From contig NZ_CP064048.1 of the NCBI RefSeq assembly GCF_020923495.1, positions 1,476,001 through 1,540,000 of the forward strand: a stretch of 64,000 bases of DNA, read 5' to 3'. Positions 9,840 through 17,886 of this stretch are shown here, piece by piece. A program made the translations under genes and the position numbers. Position 1 is the stretch's first letter. Each line of letters begins with the position of its first letter. Source of the DNA: Brevibacillus sedimenti. GTDB lineage: Bacteria > Bacillota > Bacilli > Brevibacillales > Brevibacillaceae. The notes beneath the pieces are model-generated. The model had not been told where the DNA came from and made no database searches. It saw nothing but the letters and a program-made list of their open reading frames with translations.

Positions 9840-10868
9840 ATGCAAAACGAGAAGAAGTCACAGTTACAACAGGCGTTAGCCGATCGGGTCATGGAATGGA
9901 TCACCGGGGGATGGGTGCAGCAGGCCATCTATGTTGCCGCCAAGCTGGGAATTGCTGATCTGCTGGCGGATGGGCCGAAGAACGTCGGCGAGCTTGCCGA
10001 GGCGACCGAGACGCATGCCCCGTCGCTCCATCGCATTTTGAGGGCGCTGTGCGGCATCGGGCTGTTTCGGGAGGAAGGTGAGCAGCGGTTTGCACTGGGG
10101 CCGCTCGGTTCGTATCTGCAGTCAGGAGCGAACAGCCTGCGCGGCATGGCGATCATGATGGGGGAAAAATGGCATCGGGACGCGTGGAGCAACATCATGT
10201 ATACGGTGAAAACGGGCAAATCGGCATTTCAGGACGTGCACGGCATGGGCGTTTTTGCGTACCTGGAGCGTCATCCCGATGCGGGTGAGCAGTTCAACCA
10301 GGCCATGTCGGACATGTCCAACCGGATGGCGTCGGCGCTGGTGCGGGCGTACGACTTTTCCCCATATGACAAGGTGATCGACGTGGGAGGCGGTCACGGC
10401 CGATTAATGACCGCCATCCTGAATGCTTATCCGGGGCTGAAAGGGGCGATCTATGACGTTCCCGCCGTAATTGAGGGCACCCGGCGGCACATTGCCGAGG
10501 CCGGGCTTGCGGATCGGTGCGCGTGTATCGGCGGCAGCTTTTTTGAATCGGTTCCGGCAGGCGGCGATCTGTACATGATGAAGAACATTATCCACGACTG
10601 GAACGACGAGGAAGCCGTTGCCATTTTCCGCAACTGCCGACGGGCCATCCGGGAAGACGGAAAGCTCCTGGTGATCGAGATGGTCGTTCCGGCCAATAAT
10701 CAACCGCATCCGTCCATGTTGATTGATCTGGAAATGATGATCATGGCTACGGGAAAGGAACGGACCGAGGCGGAGTTCCGGACGCTTTTCCGGAGAGCGG
10801 GCTTTGAACTGCAGCGGATCATTCCGACGTCTGCAGCCGTCTCAATGCTGGAGGCTGTCCCTGTGTGA
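9840..10868 (+). CDS. SAM-dependent O-methyltransferase, hydroxyindole/plant-type (winged-helix dimerisation)
   Basis: A 342-residue class I methyltransferase. Residues 1-90 form a winged-helix dimerisation domain (AKLGIADLLADGPKNVGEL and HAPSLHRILRALCGIG); the Rossmann domain carries the SAM loop VIDVGGGHGRLM (about residue 180) and the catalytic-region motif KNIIHDWNDEEA with the general-base histidine. Proteins of this family methylate hydroxyl groups of aromatic or polyketide substrates, often in secondary metabolism, but no biosynthetic neighbours are present. GGGGGAGACAGG precedes the ATG. It is a single gene with its own terminator. Confidence 0.88.
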   Translation: MQNEKKSQLQQALADRVMEWITGGWVQQAIYVAAKLGIADLLADGPKNVGELAEATETHAPSLHRILRALCGIGLFREEGEQRFALGPLGSYLQSGANSLRGMAIMMGEKWHRDAWSNIMYTVKTGKSAFQDVHGMGVFAYLERHPDAGEQFNQAMSDMSNRMASALVRAYDFSPYDKVIDVGGGHGRLMTAILNAYPGLKGAIYDVPAVIEGTRRHIAEAGLADRCACIGGSFFESVPAGGDLYMMKNIIHDWNDEEAVAIFRNCRRAIREDGKLLVIEMVVPANNQPHPSMLIDLEMMIMATGKERTEAEFRTLFRRAGFELQRIIPTSAAVSMLEAVPV

Positions 10869-10918
10869 CAGGATGGCCCAGTCAATCTGTTTAACAATAG
10901 CATAGCCCAATGTTTGTG

Positions 10919-10960
10919 ATGACACCTCATCCGCGTGTAGCAGGGAGGTGTCATTTTTTA
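10919..10960 (+). terminator. Terminator after methyltransferase gene
   Basis: ATGACACCTC (10919-10928) pairs with GAGGTGTCAT (10945-10954), followed by TTTTTTATT. Confidence 0.9.
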
Positions 10961-11101
10961 TTCAAGCATCGCCAGGTCACATGCGCACCTACATAACAAG
11001 ATTCCAGCCAAATATAGGGTGCCCGCCTTCGACCGGATTCGAGTATACTAGACAAAGTGGGGAGTATATTATCTGAAAGAGACAAAGGTGGCGTTTTCCA
11101 T

Positions 11102-12079
11102 ATGCGCTTTTTGAAACGAATGCTGCTCCTCCTGATCGTGGCAGTCGCTGCGGCAGGGGGGTACTACGGATATTCGCTGTATCAATTTGCCGAGGACATT
11201 CAACAGCCAAACGTAATCGACCATCCCGCCGGCGGCGCGACCAAGGCGGCGGAGATTCCCACGTGGGACGGCAAGGAGCGCGTCAACATCCTGTTGATGG
11301 GCGTTGACCGGCGCGGCATGCGCAGCAACGCGCTGCCCCGTTCCGATTCGATGATGCTGCTCAGCATTGATCCGGTTGCGAAACGATATGATTTGTTTTC
11401 GATTTTGCGCGATACCTACGTAGAGATTCCCGACCACGGACATGCGCGAATCAATGCGGCAATTGTCGAAGGCGGGCCGGAATTGGCGATGGAAACCGTG
11501 AGCCAGTTTACCGGGCTGCCGGTGAACCGGTATGTGATCACCGACTTCGAGGGCTTCAAGCATCTGATTGACGCTGTCGGCGGCGTGGAGCTGTACGTGG
11601 AGAAAAACATGCGGTACCGCGACCCTACGGACAAGGGCATGTACGATATTGATCTGAAAAAAGGGCTGCAGCGGCTTGACGGCTCCAAGGCGCTGCAATA
11701 CGTCCGCTTCCGTCACGACGCGACGTCCGACTACACGCGGACGGAGCGGCAGCGGAAGCTGATGGCCGCGCTGGCCGACCAGATGAAGAGCGGCACCACG
11801 CTGATCCAACTGCCGTCCATTTTGAAAGAAATTACCCCGTACGTGCAGACCAACATCAGCTCTCTGGACATGTTGAAGCTGGCCTCGCTCGGATTGACGC
11901 TGAACACCGAACAGCCCGGTCAGTATCAGCTTCCGCCAATGGGGATGTTCAGCGAATCCAATCGCGCCGGTGCTGTCCTTATTCCTGATGTGGAACGTGT
12001 TCAGGCTTTTGTTCAGGAAAAACTGCAAGCCCAACCGGAAGCCAATTCCGCGGGGGAAACGGACGGGAAGCAGAGCTGA
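11102..12079 (+). CDS. LytR-CpsA-Psr (LCP) family protein
   Basis: This 325-residue protein has an N-terminal membrane anchor (residues 5-28) and an outside LCP domain. The core is NILLMGVDRRG, RSDSMMLLSIDP, SILRDTYVEIP, a FEGFKHLIDAVGGVEL stretch and LQYVRFRHDATSDYTRTERQ, containing the Arg and Asp residues that bind polyprenyl-pyrophosphate and magnesium in this family. LCP enzymes attach teichoic acids or other anionic polymers to peptidoglycan. The start at 11102 was chosen for the membrane anchor and AAAGGTGG upstream; the longer frame from 11057 adds 15 unlikely residues. The exact polymer is unknown. Confidence 0.93.
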   Translation: MRFLKRMLLLLIVAVAAAGGYYGYSLYQFAEDIQQPNVIDHPAGGATKAAEIPTWDGKERVNILLMGVDRRGMRSNALPRSDSMMLLSIDPVAKRYDLFSILRDTYVEIPDHGHARINAAIVEGGPELAMETVSQFTGLPVNRYVITDFEGFKHLIDAVGGVELYVEKNMRYRDPTDKGMYDIDLKKGLQRLDGSKALQYVRFRHDATSDYTRTERQRKLMAALADQMKSGTTLIQLPSILKEITPYVQTNISSLDMLKLASLGLTLNTEQPGQYQLPPMGMFSESNRAGAVLIPDVERVQAFVQEKLQAQPEANSAGETDGKQS

Positions 12080-12129
12080 GGCTCTCTTCAAGCGGGCAGA
12101 TCGCCCTGCACTTTTCCTTTAATTTTCCA

Positions 12130-12159
12130 TTGACATCGTTTTTTTAAATGGAATATAAT
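12130..12159 (+). promoter_or_regulatory. Sigma-A promoter of the metNIQ leader
   Basis: TTGACA (12130-12135), 18-base spacer, TATAAT (12154-12159), about 50 bases before the S-box. Confidence 0.85.
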
Positions 12160-12208
12160 CCGATTTGTATCAACGAAAATACAAACAAACAGCATATACG
12201 GAGAAATT

Positions 12209-12326
12209 CTTCTTATCAAGAGAGGCGGAGGGACAGGCCCAATGAAGCCCGGCAACCGGCTCATCGCACAGATGGGTGTCGCGGTGCCAATTCCTACAAG
12301 ATCGGAGAATCTTGAGAGATGAGAAG
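12209..12326 (+). ncRNA. SAM-I (S-box) riboswitch upstream of metNIQ
   Basis: The core CTTATCAAGAGAGGCGGAGG, CCAATGAAGCCCGGCAACC, GGTGCCAATTCC and GAGAGATGAGAAG matches the SAM-I aptamer and the copy upstream of metY. P1 is CTTCTTATC (12209-12217) with GATGAGAAG (12318-12326), one G-U pair. Confidence 0.96.
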
Positions 12327-12350
12327 GGTGGATGTGATCGGATATCGATG

Positions 12351-12386
12351 CAAACCCCTTTTTCATGCTGAAAAAGGGGTTTGTTC
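12351..12386 (+). terminator. Riboswitch-controlled terminator before metN
   Basis: A 13-bp stem CAAACCCCTTTTT (12351-12363) with AAAAAGGGGTTTG (12371-12383), followed by TTCC; the U-run is short, so termination may be partial. Confidence 0.8.
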
Positions 12387-12406
12387 CGTATAGGGAGGTG
12401 AACCGG

Positions 12407-13420
12407 ATGATTCGCTTGCAAAACTTGCGCAAAAACTACACGGTACAGGGCAAGACGGTCCCCGCACTAATGGGGATTGACCTGACCATAGAAAAAGGAG
12501 AAATCTTCGGCATCATCGGACATTCCGGTGCCGGGAAAAGTACACTGATTCGCTGCATCAACATGCTGGAGCGTCCGACATCCGGTCACGTAATCGTAGA
12601 CGGCGTCGACCTGACTACACTGGATGACCGCAAGCTGCAGGAGCAGCGGCGCCAAATCGGCATGATCTTTCAGCACTTCAATCTGCTCTCTTCGGCCACG
12701 GTGGCGGAGAACGTGGCCTTTCCGCTGAAGCTGGCCAAGCGGCCCAAGGCGGAGATTGACAAAAAGGTAAACGAACTGCTCACACTGGTCGGCCTGGAAG
12801 CACACCGCGACAAGTATCCGAGCCAGCTCTCCGGCGGGCAGAAGCAGCGTGTCGGGATCGCCCGCGCGTTGGCCAGCGATCCGAAAGTATTGCTGTGTGA
12901 CGAGGCGACGTCCGCGCTCGACCCGCAGACGACCAATTCGATCCTCGCCCTGCTGCTCGACATCAATCGCAAGCTGGGCCTGACCATCGTCCTGATTACG
13001 CACGAGATGCACGTCATCCGCTCCATCTGCGACCGTGTCGGCGTTATCGACGGAGGTGTCATCGTCGAGGAAGGCAAGGTGCTGGACGTGTTCCTCAAAC
13101 CGCAGCATCCGACGACGCGGGAGTTCGTGGAGCAGGTGGCCGATTCCGCCGAGCTGCGGGAAGTGGTGGCTCACGAAAAGGCGGCCGGCGACCAGACGAT
13201 TGTGCGCATCACGTTCCTGGGCGAAAAGACGTACCAGCCGATCCTGTTCCAGACCATGCAGGAGACCGGCACGATGTTCAGCATCCTGCAGGGTACGATT
13301 TCGCGGATGAAAGATACACCTTACGGCCAGCTGGTCGTCGAATTGAGCGGCAATCCGGAGCAGAACAGCCGCGCGATCGAAACCCTGCGCCAGCGCGGTC
13401 TTGAAGTGGAGGTGATGTAA
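12407..13420 (+). CDS. metN: Methionine ABC transporter ATPase
   Basis: This 337-residue ATPase powers methionine import. It carries Walker [10 protein letters not shown], the Q-loop FQHFNLLSS, signature [15 protein letters not shown], Walker [14 protein letters not shown], and the C-terminal NIL (ligand-sensing) domain with [13 protein letters not shown], which is specific to MetN and gives feedback inhibition by methionine. Start 12407 follows GGGAGGTG; an in-frame ATG at 12365 lies inside the terminator hairpin and is unlikely. It is the first gene of metN-metI-metQ, and the permease starts 2 bases after its stop. Expression depends on the S-box upstream. Confidence 0.96.
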   Translation: MIRLQNLRKNYTVQGKTVPALMGIDLTIEKGEIFGIIGHSGAGKSTLIRCINMLERPTSGHVIVDGVDLTTLDDRKLQEQRRQIGMIFQHFNLLSSATVAENVAFPLKLAKRPKAEIDKKVNELLTLVGLEAHRDKYPSQLSGGQKQRVGIARALASDPKVLLCDEATSALDPQTTNSILALLLDINRKLGLTIVLITHEMHVIRSICDRVGVIDGGVIVEEGKVLDVFLKPQHPTTREFVEQVADSAELREVVAHEKAAGDQTIVRITFLGEKTYQPILFQTMQETGTMFSILQGTISRMKDTPYGQLVVELSGNPEQNSRAIETLRQRGLEVEVM

Positions 13421-13421
13421 C

Positions 13422-14087
13422 ATGGGACTGACGTTTGAAAACGTCGATGTGGCGGAAATCGGCAAGGCCACATTGGATACACTGACGATGCTGGGCTTTT
13501 CGACGCTGTTTACCGTCCTGATCGGACTGCCGCTGGGCGTCCTGCTGTTTCTCACCTCCAAGGGACAGCTTTTGGAAAACCGCGTCTTTTACACGATTGC
13601 TTCCTTTGTCGTAAACGTGCTGCGTTCGGTGCCGTTTATCATCCTGATGATCATGTTGATTCCGCTGACGAAAATCCTGGTCGGCACCTCGCTGGGGGTC
13701 AAGGGAGCGATTCCGCCGTTGGTGATCGGGGCGGCTCCGTTTTTCGCCAGACTGGTGGAGACGTCGCTTCGGGAAGTGGACCGCGGTGTGATCGAAGCGG
13801 CCCAGTCGATGGGAGCGTCCAAGTGGCAGATTATTTGGAACGTGCTGCTGCCTGAATCCCGTCCGGGGTTGATTGCCGGCATTACGATTACCACCGTGGC
13901 GCTTGTTTCCTACACGGCGATGTCTGGCGTGATCGGCGGCGGCGGACTGGGCGACCTGGCCATCCGCTACGGTTACCAGCGGTTCCAGACCGATGTGATG
14001 ATTGTTACTGTCGTGATTTTGCTGGTGTTGGTTCAGATCTTGCAAACGCTGGGAGACAAATTGGTAATCCGTTTCAGCCGCAAGTAA
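13422..14087 (+). CDS. metI: Methionine ABC transporter permease
   Basis: A 221-residue integral membrane protein with about five membrane segments and the ABC coupling motif EAAQSMGASKWQIIWNVLLPES (EAA loop) for docking on MetN; the conserved GGGGLGDLAIRYGYQRF stretch is typical of MetI. It forms the channel of the methionine importer. The GTGATGTAAC at the metN end places the ATG 2 bases after the metN stop, so translation is probably coupled. The length is normal for the family. Confidence 0.95.
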   Translation: MGLTFENVDVAEIGKATLDTLTMLGFSTLFTVLIGLPLGVLLFLTSKGQLLENRVFYTIASFVVNVLRSVPFIILMIMLIPLTKILVGTSLGVKGAIPPLVIGAAPFFARLVETSLREVDRGVIEAAQSMGASKWQIIWNVLLPESRPGLIAGITITTVALVSYTAMSGVIGGGGLGDLAIRYGYQRFQTDVMIVTVVILLVLVQILQTLGDKLVIRFSRK

Positions 14088-14136
14088 GATCTTTACCATA
14101 AAGACAACAATATGAAAGAGAAAGGGGTAATCATCT

Positions 14137-14976
14137 GTGAAAAAATGGGCTGTTTCCATTCTGTCGACTGTACTGGCACTGTCTCTGGCGGCATGCGGCA
14201 CGAAAACCGAAACCGCTCCGAATGCGTCTGGCGGTTCGGACGGGGGCGAACAAAAAGAAATCACCCTGAAAGTGGGCGCTACGCCTGTACCTCATGCTGA
14301 AATTCTGAAATTCATCCAGCCGAAACTGAAAGAACAGGGCATTAACCTGGAAGTTAAGGAATTTACCGACTATGTACAGCCAAACGTGCAGTTGAACGAA
14401 CAACAGTTGGACGCCAACTTCTACCAGCACATTCCGTACCTGGAGCAGTTCAATAAAGACCAAAACATGAACCTGGTGCCGGTGGTGGCAGTGCACATCG
14501 AGCCGTTTGGTGCTTACTCCAAGAAAATCAAAAAGATTGACGAACTGGCCGACGGTGCAACCATCGCTCTGCCGAACGACCCGACCAACAACGGCCGTGC
14601 GCTGGCCCTGCTGGAGAAAAACGGCCTGATCAAGCTGAAAGACGGTGTTGGCATCAAAGGCACCGTAAAAGATATCGTCGAAAACAAGAAAAACCTGCAG
14701 TTCAAAGAAGTAGAAGCAGCCATGCTGCCGCGCGTTCTGGAAGAAGTGGATCTGGCGATGATCAATACCAACTACGCGCTGGAAGCCAAACTGGTGCCGA
14801 CCGAAGACGCACTGATCATTGAAGACAAGGACTCTCCGTACGCCAACTATCTGGTAGCACGTCTGGATAACAAGGACTCCGAGGCCATCCAAAAGCTGGC
14901 GAAAGAGCTGAACTCGCCGGATGTGAAAAAGTTCATCGAGGATACGTATAAAGGAGCGGTTGTGCCGGCATTCTAA
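14137..14976 (+). CDS. metQ: Methionine-binding lipoprotein
   Basis: A NlpA/MetQ family lipoprotein of 279 residues. A lipobox LSLAACG places the modified cysteine at residue 20. The family markers are KVGATPVPHAEIL, LEVKEFTDYVQPN, LDANFYQHIPYLEQF and ALPNDPTNNGRALALLEKNGLI. It captures methionine outside the membrane for MetNI. GTG start at 14137 follows AAGGGGTAATC. Codon choice is more biased than that of its neighbours, fitting high expression. A good terminator closes the operon. Confidence 0.95.
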   Translation: MKKWAVSILSTVLALSLAACGTKTETAPNASGGSDGGEQKEITLKVGATPVPHAEILKFIQPKLKEQGINLEVKEFTDYVQPNVQLNEQQLDANFYQHIPYLEQFNKDQNMNLVPVVAVHIEPFGAYSKKIKKIDELADGATIALPNDPTNNGRALALLEKNGLIKLKDGVGIKGTVKDIVENKKNLQFKEVEAAMLPRVLEEVDLAMINTNYALEAKLVPTEDALIIEDKDSPYANYLVARLDNKDSEAIQKLAKELNSPDVKKFIEDTYKGAVVPAF

Positions 14977-14992
14977 GGCCGTCCCTCCTCTG

Positions 14993-15024
14993 ACGCCCGA
15001 ATCGGCTGATTCGGGCGTTTTTTA
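14993..15024 (+). terminator. Terminator of metNIQ
   Basis: ACGCCCGAATC (14993-15003) pairs with GATTCGGGCGT (15008-15018), loop GGCT, followed by a T-run. Confidence 0.95.
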
Positions 15025-15176
15025 TGTTTGCCGTCCACTTTTGCATGAATGTTTATCATTCCAACGAATTTTTTTATAAATAAATAAAATTTTATTAAAT
15101 CAACGTAAAACTTGTTTAAAAACAACATATATAGAGGTATATTTGAGGAAAGATTTAGACAAGGGGGATAAGTGGC

Positions 15177-16802
15177 ATGAAAAAGAATATTTTCATTGCA
15201 ATGAGTTCACTCCTCGTGCTCGGTGCCGCTCTTGCAGGGTGTGGAGGCAATTCCGACAACCCAAGCCAGGGGTCCCAGGCAGAGGAAGCGAAGAAAACCG
15301 GCTCGCAGGTGCTGAGGTTGAACCTGCACTCCGAACCGCCTACGGCTGACCCGGGTCTTTCCGAAGATACAACCTCTTCGGCCATTATTCGGGCAACATT
15401 TGACGGGCTTACCCGGATCGGCGCGGACGGTCAGCCGCACGAGTCCGTGGCGGAAAAAATCGACGTATCCGCTGACGGCCTCACGTACACCTTCCATCTG
15501 CGCGACTCCAAGTGGAGCAACGGCGACCCGGTGACCGCGCACGACTTCGAGTTTGCCTGGAAGCGCGCGCTCGACCCGAAGACCGGAGCAGCCTACGCGT
15601 ATCAGCTGTACTACATCAAGAACGGAGAGGCGTACAACAAGAACAAGGCGAAAGCGGAGGACGTCGGCGTCAAGGCGCTGGACGAAAAGACGCTGGAAGT
15701 AAAGCTGGAAAGGCCGACGCCTTTCTTCAAGGAACTGACGGCGTTCCCGACCTATTTCCCGGTCAACAAGAAGCTGGTTGAATCCAACCCGAACTGGGCG
15801 ATGCAGGCGAGCACCCACGTGGGGAACGGTCCGTTCAAGATGGCGGAATGGGAGCACAAGAACAAGCTGGTGCTCGTGAAAAATGAAAATTACTGGGATA
15901 AAGACGTGGTAAAAATGGACAAAATCGAGTTCTCCATGGTAGATGACGAGAACACCGAACTGTCCATGTTTGAACGCGACGAGCTCGACTGGGCCGGCGC
16001 GCCGATAAGTGCACTGCCGACGGACGCCATCCCGATGTTGAAAGAATCCGGGAAGATGCACAACAAGACCATCGCAGGTGTCTACTGGTATAAGTTCAAT
16101 ACAGAGCAACCTCCGTTTAATAATGCAAAAATCCGTAAAGCATTTGCTTACGCGATTGACCGTCAATCCCTGATCGACAACGTATTGCAGGCCGGTCAAC
16201 TTCCGGCGATGGGGGCTGTACCGCCGACCATGGCGCTGAACAAGGACGGCTACTTCAAGGACAACGACGTGGAGACTGCCAAGAAGCTGCTGGCAGAAGG
16301 CATGAAGGAGCTGGGCATCACCAAGCTGCCGACGGTCACCCTCTCCTACAACACGACAGAAGGGCACCAAAAAATCGCCCAGGCGATCCAGGATCAATGG
16401 AAAAAAGCGTTGGGCGTCGATGTAAGGTTGGAAAACAAGGAGTGGAAGGTGTACATCGAAGACCTGCACCAAGGCAAATTCCAAATCGGCCGCCAGGGCT
16501 GGCTGGGTGATTTCAACGACCCGATCAACTTCCTGGAGTTGTTTAAGGAAAAAATGGGCGGCAACAACGACACCCGTTGGGAACATCCCAAGTTCAAGGA
16601 GCTGCTGGATCAGGCCAGCATGGAAAATGATACGGAGAAGCGCAAGCAGATTCTGGCCGAGGCCGAGTCCATCTTCATGGACGAAATGCCCGTCATCCCG
16701 ATCTACTACTACACCCACTCCTGGGTGCAAAAGGAGAACCTCAAAGGGGTTGTCATCAGCGATCTTGGCAACGTCGACTGGAAATGGGCTTCCTTTGAAT
16801 AA
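15177..16802 (+). CDS. Oligopeptide-binding lipoprotein (OppA-type)
   Basis: A family 5 extracellular solute-binding protein of 541 residues. The lipobox LAGCGG (Cys22) follows a short signal; family markers are LNLHSEPPTADPGL, FHLRDSKWSNGDPVTAHDFEFAWKR split across residues 100-125, and IRKAFAYAIDRQSL. It delivers peptides to an ABC importer, but no permease or ATPase genes are adjacent, so it must serve a transporter encoded elsewhere. AAGGGGGATAAGTGGC precedes the ATG. The 150 bases upstream are very AT-rich and contain a palindrome ATAAAATTTTAT at about 15083; nitrogen or CodY-type control is possible but not shown. Confidence 0.92.
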   Translation: MKKNIFIAMSSLLVLGAALAGCGGNSDNPSQGSQAEEAKKTGSQVLRLNLHSEPPTADPGLSEDTTSSAIIRATFDGLTRIGADGQPHESVAEKIDVSADGLTYTFHLRDSKWSNGDPVTAHDFEFAWKRALDPKTGAAYAYQLYYIKNGEAYNKNKAKAEDVGVKALDEKTLEVKLERPTPFFKELTAFPTYFPVNKKLVESNPNWAMQASTHVGNGPFKMAEWEHKNKLVLVKNENYWDKDVVKMDKIEFSMVDDENTELSMFERDELDWAGAPISALPTDAIPMLKESGKMHNKTIAGVYWYKFNTEQPPFNNAKIRKAFAYAIDRQSLIDNVLQAGQLPAMGAVPPTMALNKDGYFKDNDVETAKKLLAEGMKELGITKLPTVTLSYNTTEGHQKIAQAIQDQWKKALGVDVRLENKEWKVYIEDLHQGKFQIGRQGWLGDFNDPINFLELFKEKMGGNNDTRWEHPKFKELLDQASMENDTEKRKQILAEAESIFMDEMPVIPIYYYTHSWVQKENLKGVVISDLGNVDWKWASFE

Positions 16803-16812
16803 GGGCAAAACC

Positions 16813-16847
16813 GAGAAGCACATGCGTGTGCTTCTCTTCTTTTTTTC
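16813..16847 (+). terminator. Terminator after oligopeptide-binding gene
   Basis: GAGAAGCACA (16813-16822) pairs with TGTGCTTCTC (16827-16836), loop TGCG, followed by TTCTTTTTTT. Confidence 0.93.
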
Positions 16848-16931
16848 ATCCGACAGGGACAATCGACCAATCCCCCGAGCCTCTTTGGTCATAGAGTAAC
16901 AAGGAATAAACCGTACCAAGGGGGAGAAGCC

Positions 16932-17189
16932 GTGGATCTTGGAAAGCTGCTGAACCTGGTCAGGTCCATACCGAAAGATAAGCTGAAGACAGACGCAGGG
17001 CTGAAGGAAGTGATGCGCGATCTGGGCAGAAAGTTCGGGAAGTCGTTTACCGAGCAGGAATTGGATCAGTACGTGGCACAGTTTCGGCGGATGGCTCGAA
17101 CGGAGGACGTCAACAGCCTGATGAACAAGCTGGCCCAAAAGGGTGTAAAGCTGGGCGATTTAAACAACATCAAGAAGCGAATGAAATAG
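16932..17189 (+). CDS. Small helical protein, possibly stage VI sporulation protein F-like
   Basis: An 85-residue soluble helical protein starting at GTG 16932 after AAGGGGGAGAAG. It is rich in K, L and D, with repeated short helices (LLNLVRSIPKDKL, TEQELDQYVAQFRRMA, LMNKLAQKGVKLGDLN). The layout of a C-terminal helix ending in a conserved GVKLGDLNNIKKRMK stretch reminds me of SpoVIF/YjcC-type small spore proteins, but I cannot confirm it. The next gene begins 16 bases later, so they are probably co-transcribed and may share a sporulation role. Treat it as a hypothetical protein. Confidence 0.6.
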   Translation: MDLGKLLNLVRSIPKDKLKTDAGLKEVMRDLGRKFGKSFTEQELDQYVAQFRRMARTEDVNSLMNKLAQKGVKLGDLNNIKKRMK

Positions 17190-17205
17190 CGGGGGAGGTG
17201 AGACT

Positions 17206-17679
17206 ATCGCTCAGAAGACGAAAGGCAAGAAAAAAACCACCGTCTCCCTCGCGCAATTGCTTGAGAAAATGAACCAGTTGGCCGATGCTCAATACACCAG
17301 CAAAGAACAGATCATCAGCGAAATGGACCAGGTGCGGAGTGAACTGCAGGAGATGAAGGAGACGCTCAACCGCTTGAAGGTACAGCCGGTCCCTCGCAGG
17401 CGGGGGTCGATTTTTGGCCGGCGGCGGAGGGCTCCGGTCCAAGTGGAGCCGGAGAAACCCAAGCTCTCCTTGGAAGACCTGCTGCCCTTGCTTCCTCATT
17501 TGAGCAGTGCGTTTCCCCAATTGAAAAATCCCAAGGTGGCGGAGTCGATCAAGGTGCTTTCCAACCCGGCCGTGATCGCCATGATTCAGCAGTTCCTGGC
17601 AAACTCAGGTTTGACAGGCAAATCCGTCACCCAGGCCAGCCGGAAGGAAAGACGTTTTCTGGGCTGGGGCAAACGTTGA
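17206..17679 (+). CDS. Small basic protein with coiled-coil start; possible AUC start codon
   Basis: I do not recognise this protein of about 157 residues. From residue 14 it has a coiled-coil-like region (LLEKMNQLADAQYTSKEQII), then an Arg-rich centre (RRRGSIFGRRRR), then a helical C-terminal part. No ATG, GTG or TTG has a ribosome site. A strong GGAGGTG (17194-17200) lies 5 bases before the in-frame codon ATC at 17206, giving MAQKTKGKKKT; the first in-frame TTG (17257) has no such site. The AUC start is an inference. It is paired with the small gene at 16932 and followed by a terminator. Confidence 0.6.
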   Translation: MAQKTKGKKKTTVSLAQLLEKMNQLADAQYTSKEQIISEMDQVRSELQEMKETLNRLKVQPVPRRRGSIFGRRRRAPVQVEPEKPKLSLEDLLPLLPHLSSAFPQLKNPKVAESIKVLSNPAVIAMIQQFLANSGLTGKSVTQASRKERRFLGWGKR

Positions 17680-17711
17680 GGCGTTCTCTTCCAAGGAAGC
17701 GCCTCTTTTTT
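17678..17711 (+). terminator. Terminator after the 17206 gene
   Basis: GAGGCG..CTTCC pairs with GGAAG..CGCCTC (17678-17705) and a TTTTTT run follows. Confidence 0.9.
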
Positions 17712-17886
17712 GTCAACTAATAATTACTGGAAAATACGTGACATAATTCGACGTATTTTATCTTTTTTCGACTGAATTTGGTCCAAAACTCCTACAAACT
17801 TTGCCGCCTTTGTTGCGTCTAATACTATGGCGCATCCCGCTCGGTAGTTTATGCCAAAACAAGAAATACCAACGGAGGAGGTCAGG

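Noticed and set aside
15207..17138. 643-codon minus-strand frame over the oligopeptide-binding gene
   Set aside because: Antisense to a clear OppA-type gene; long open frames of this sort come from GC-biased codons.
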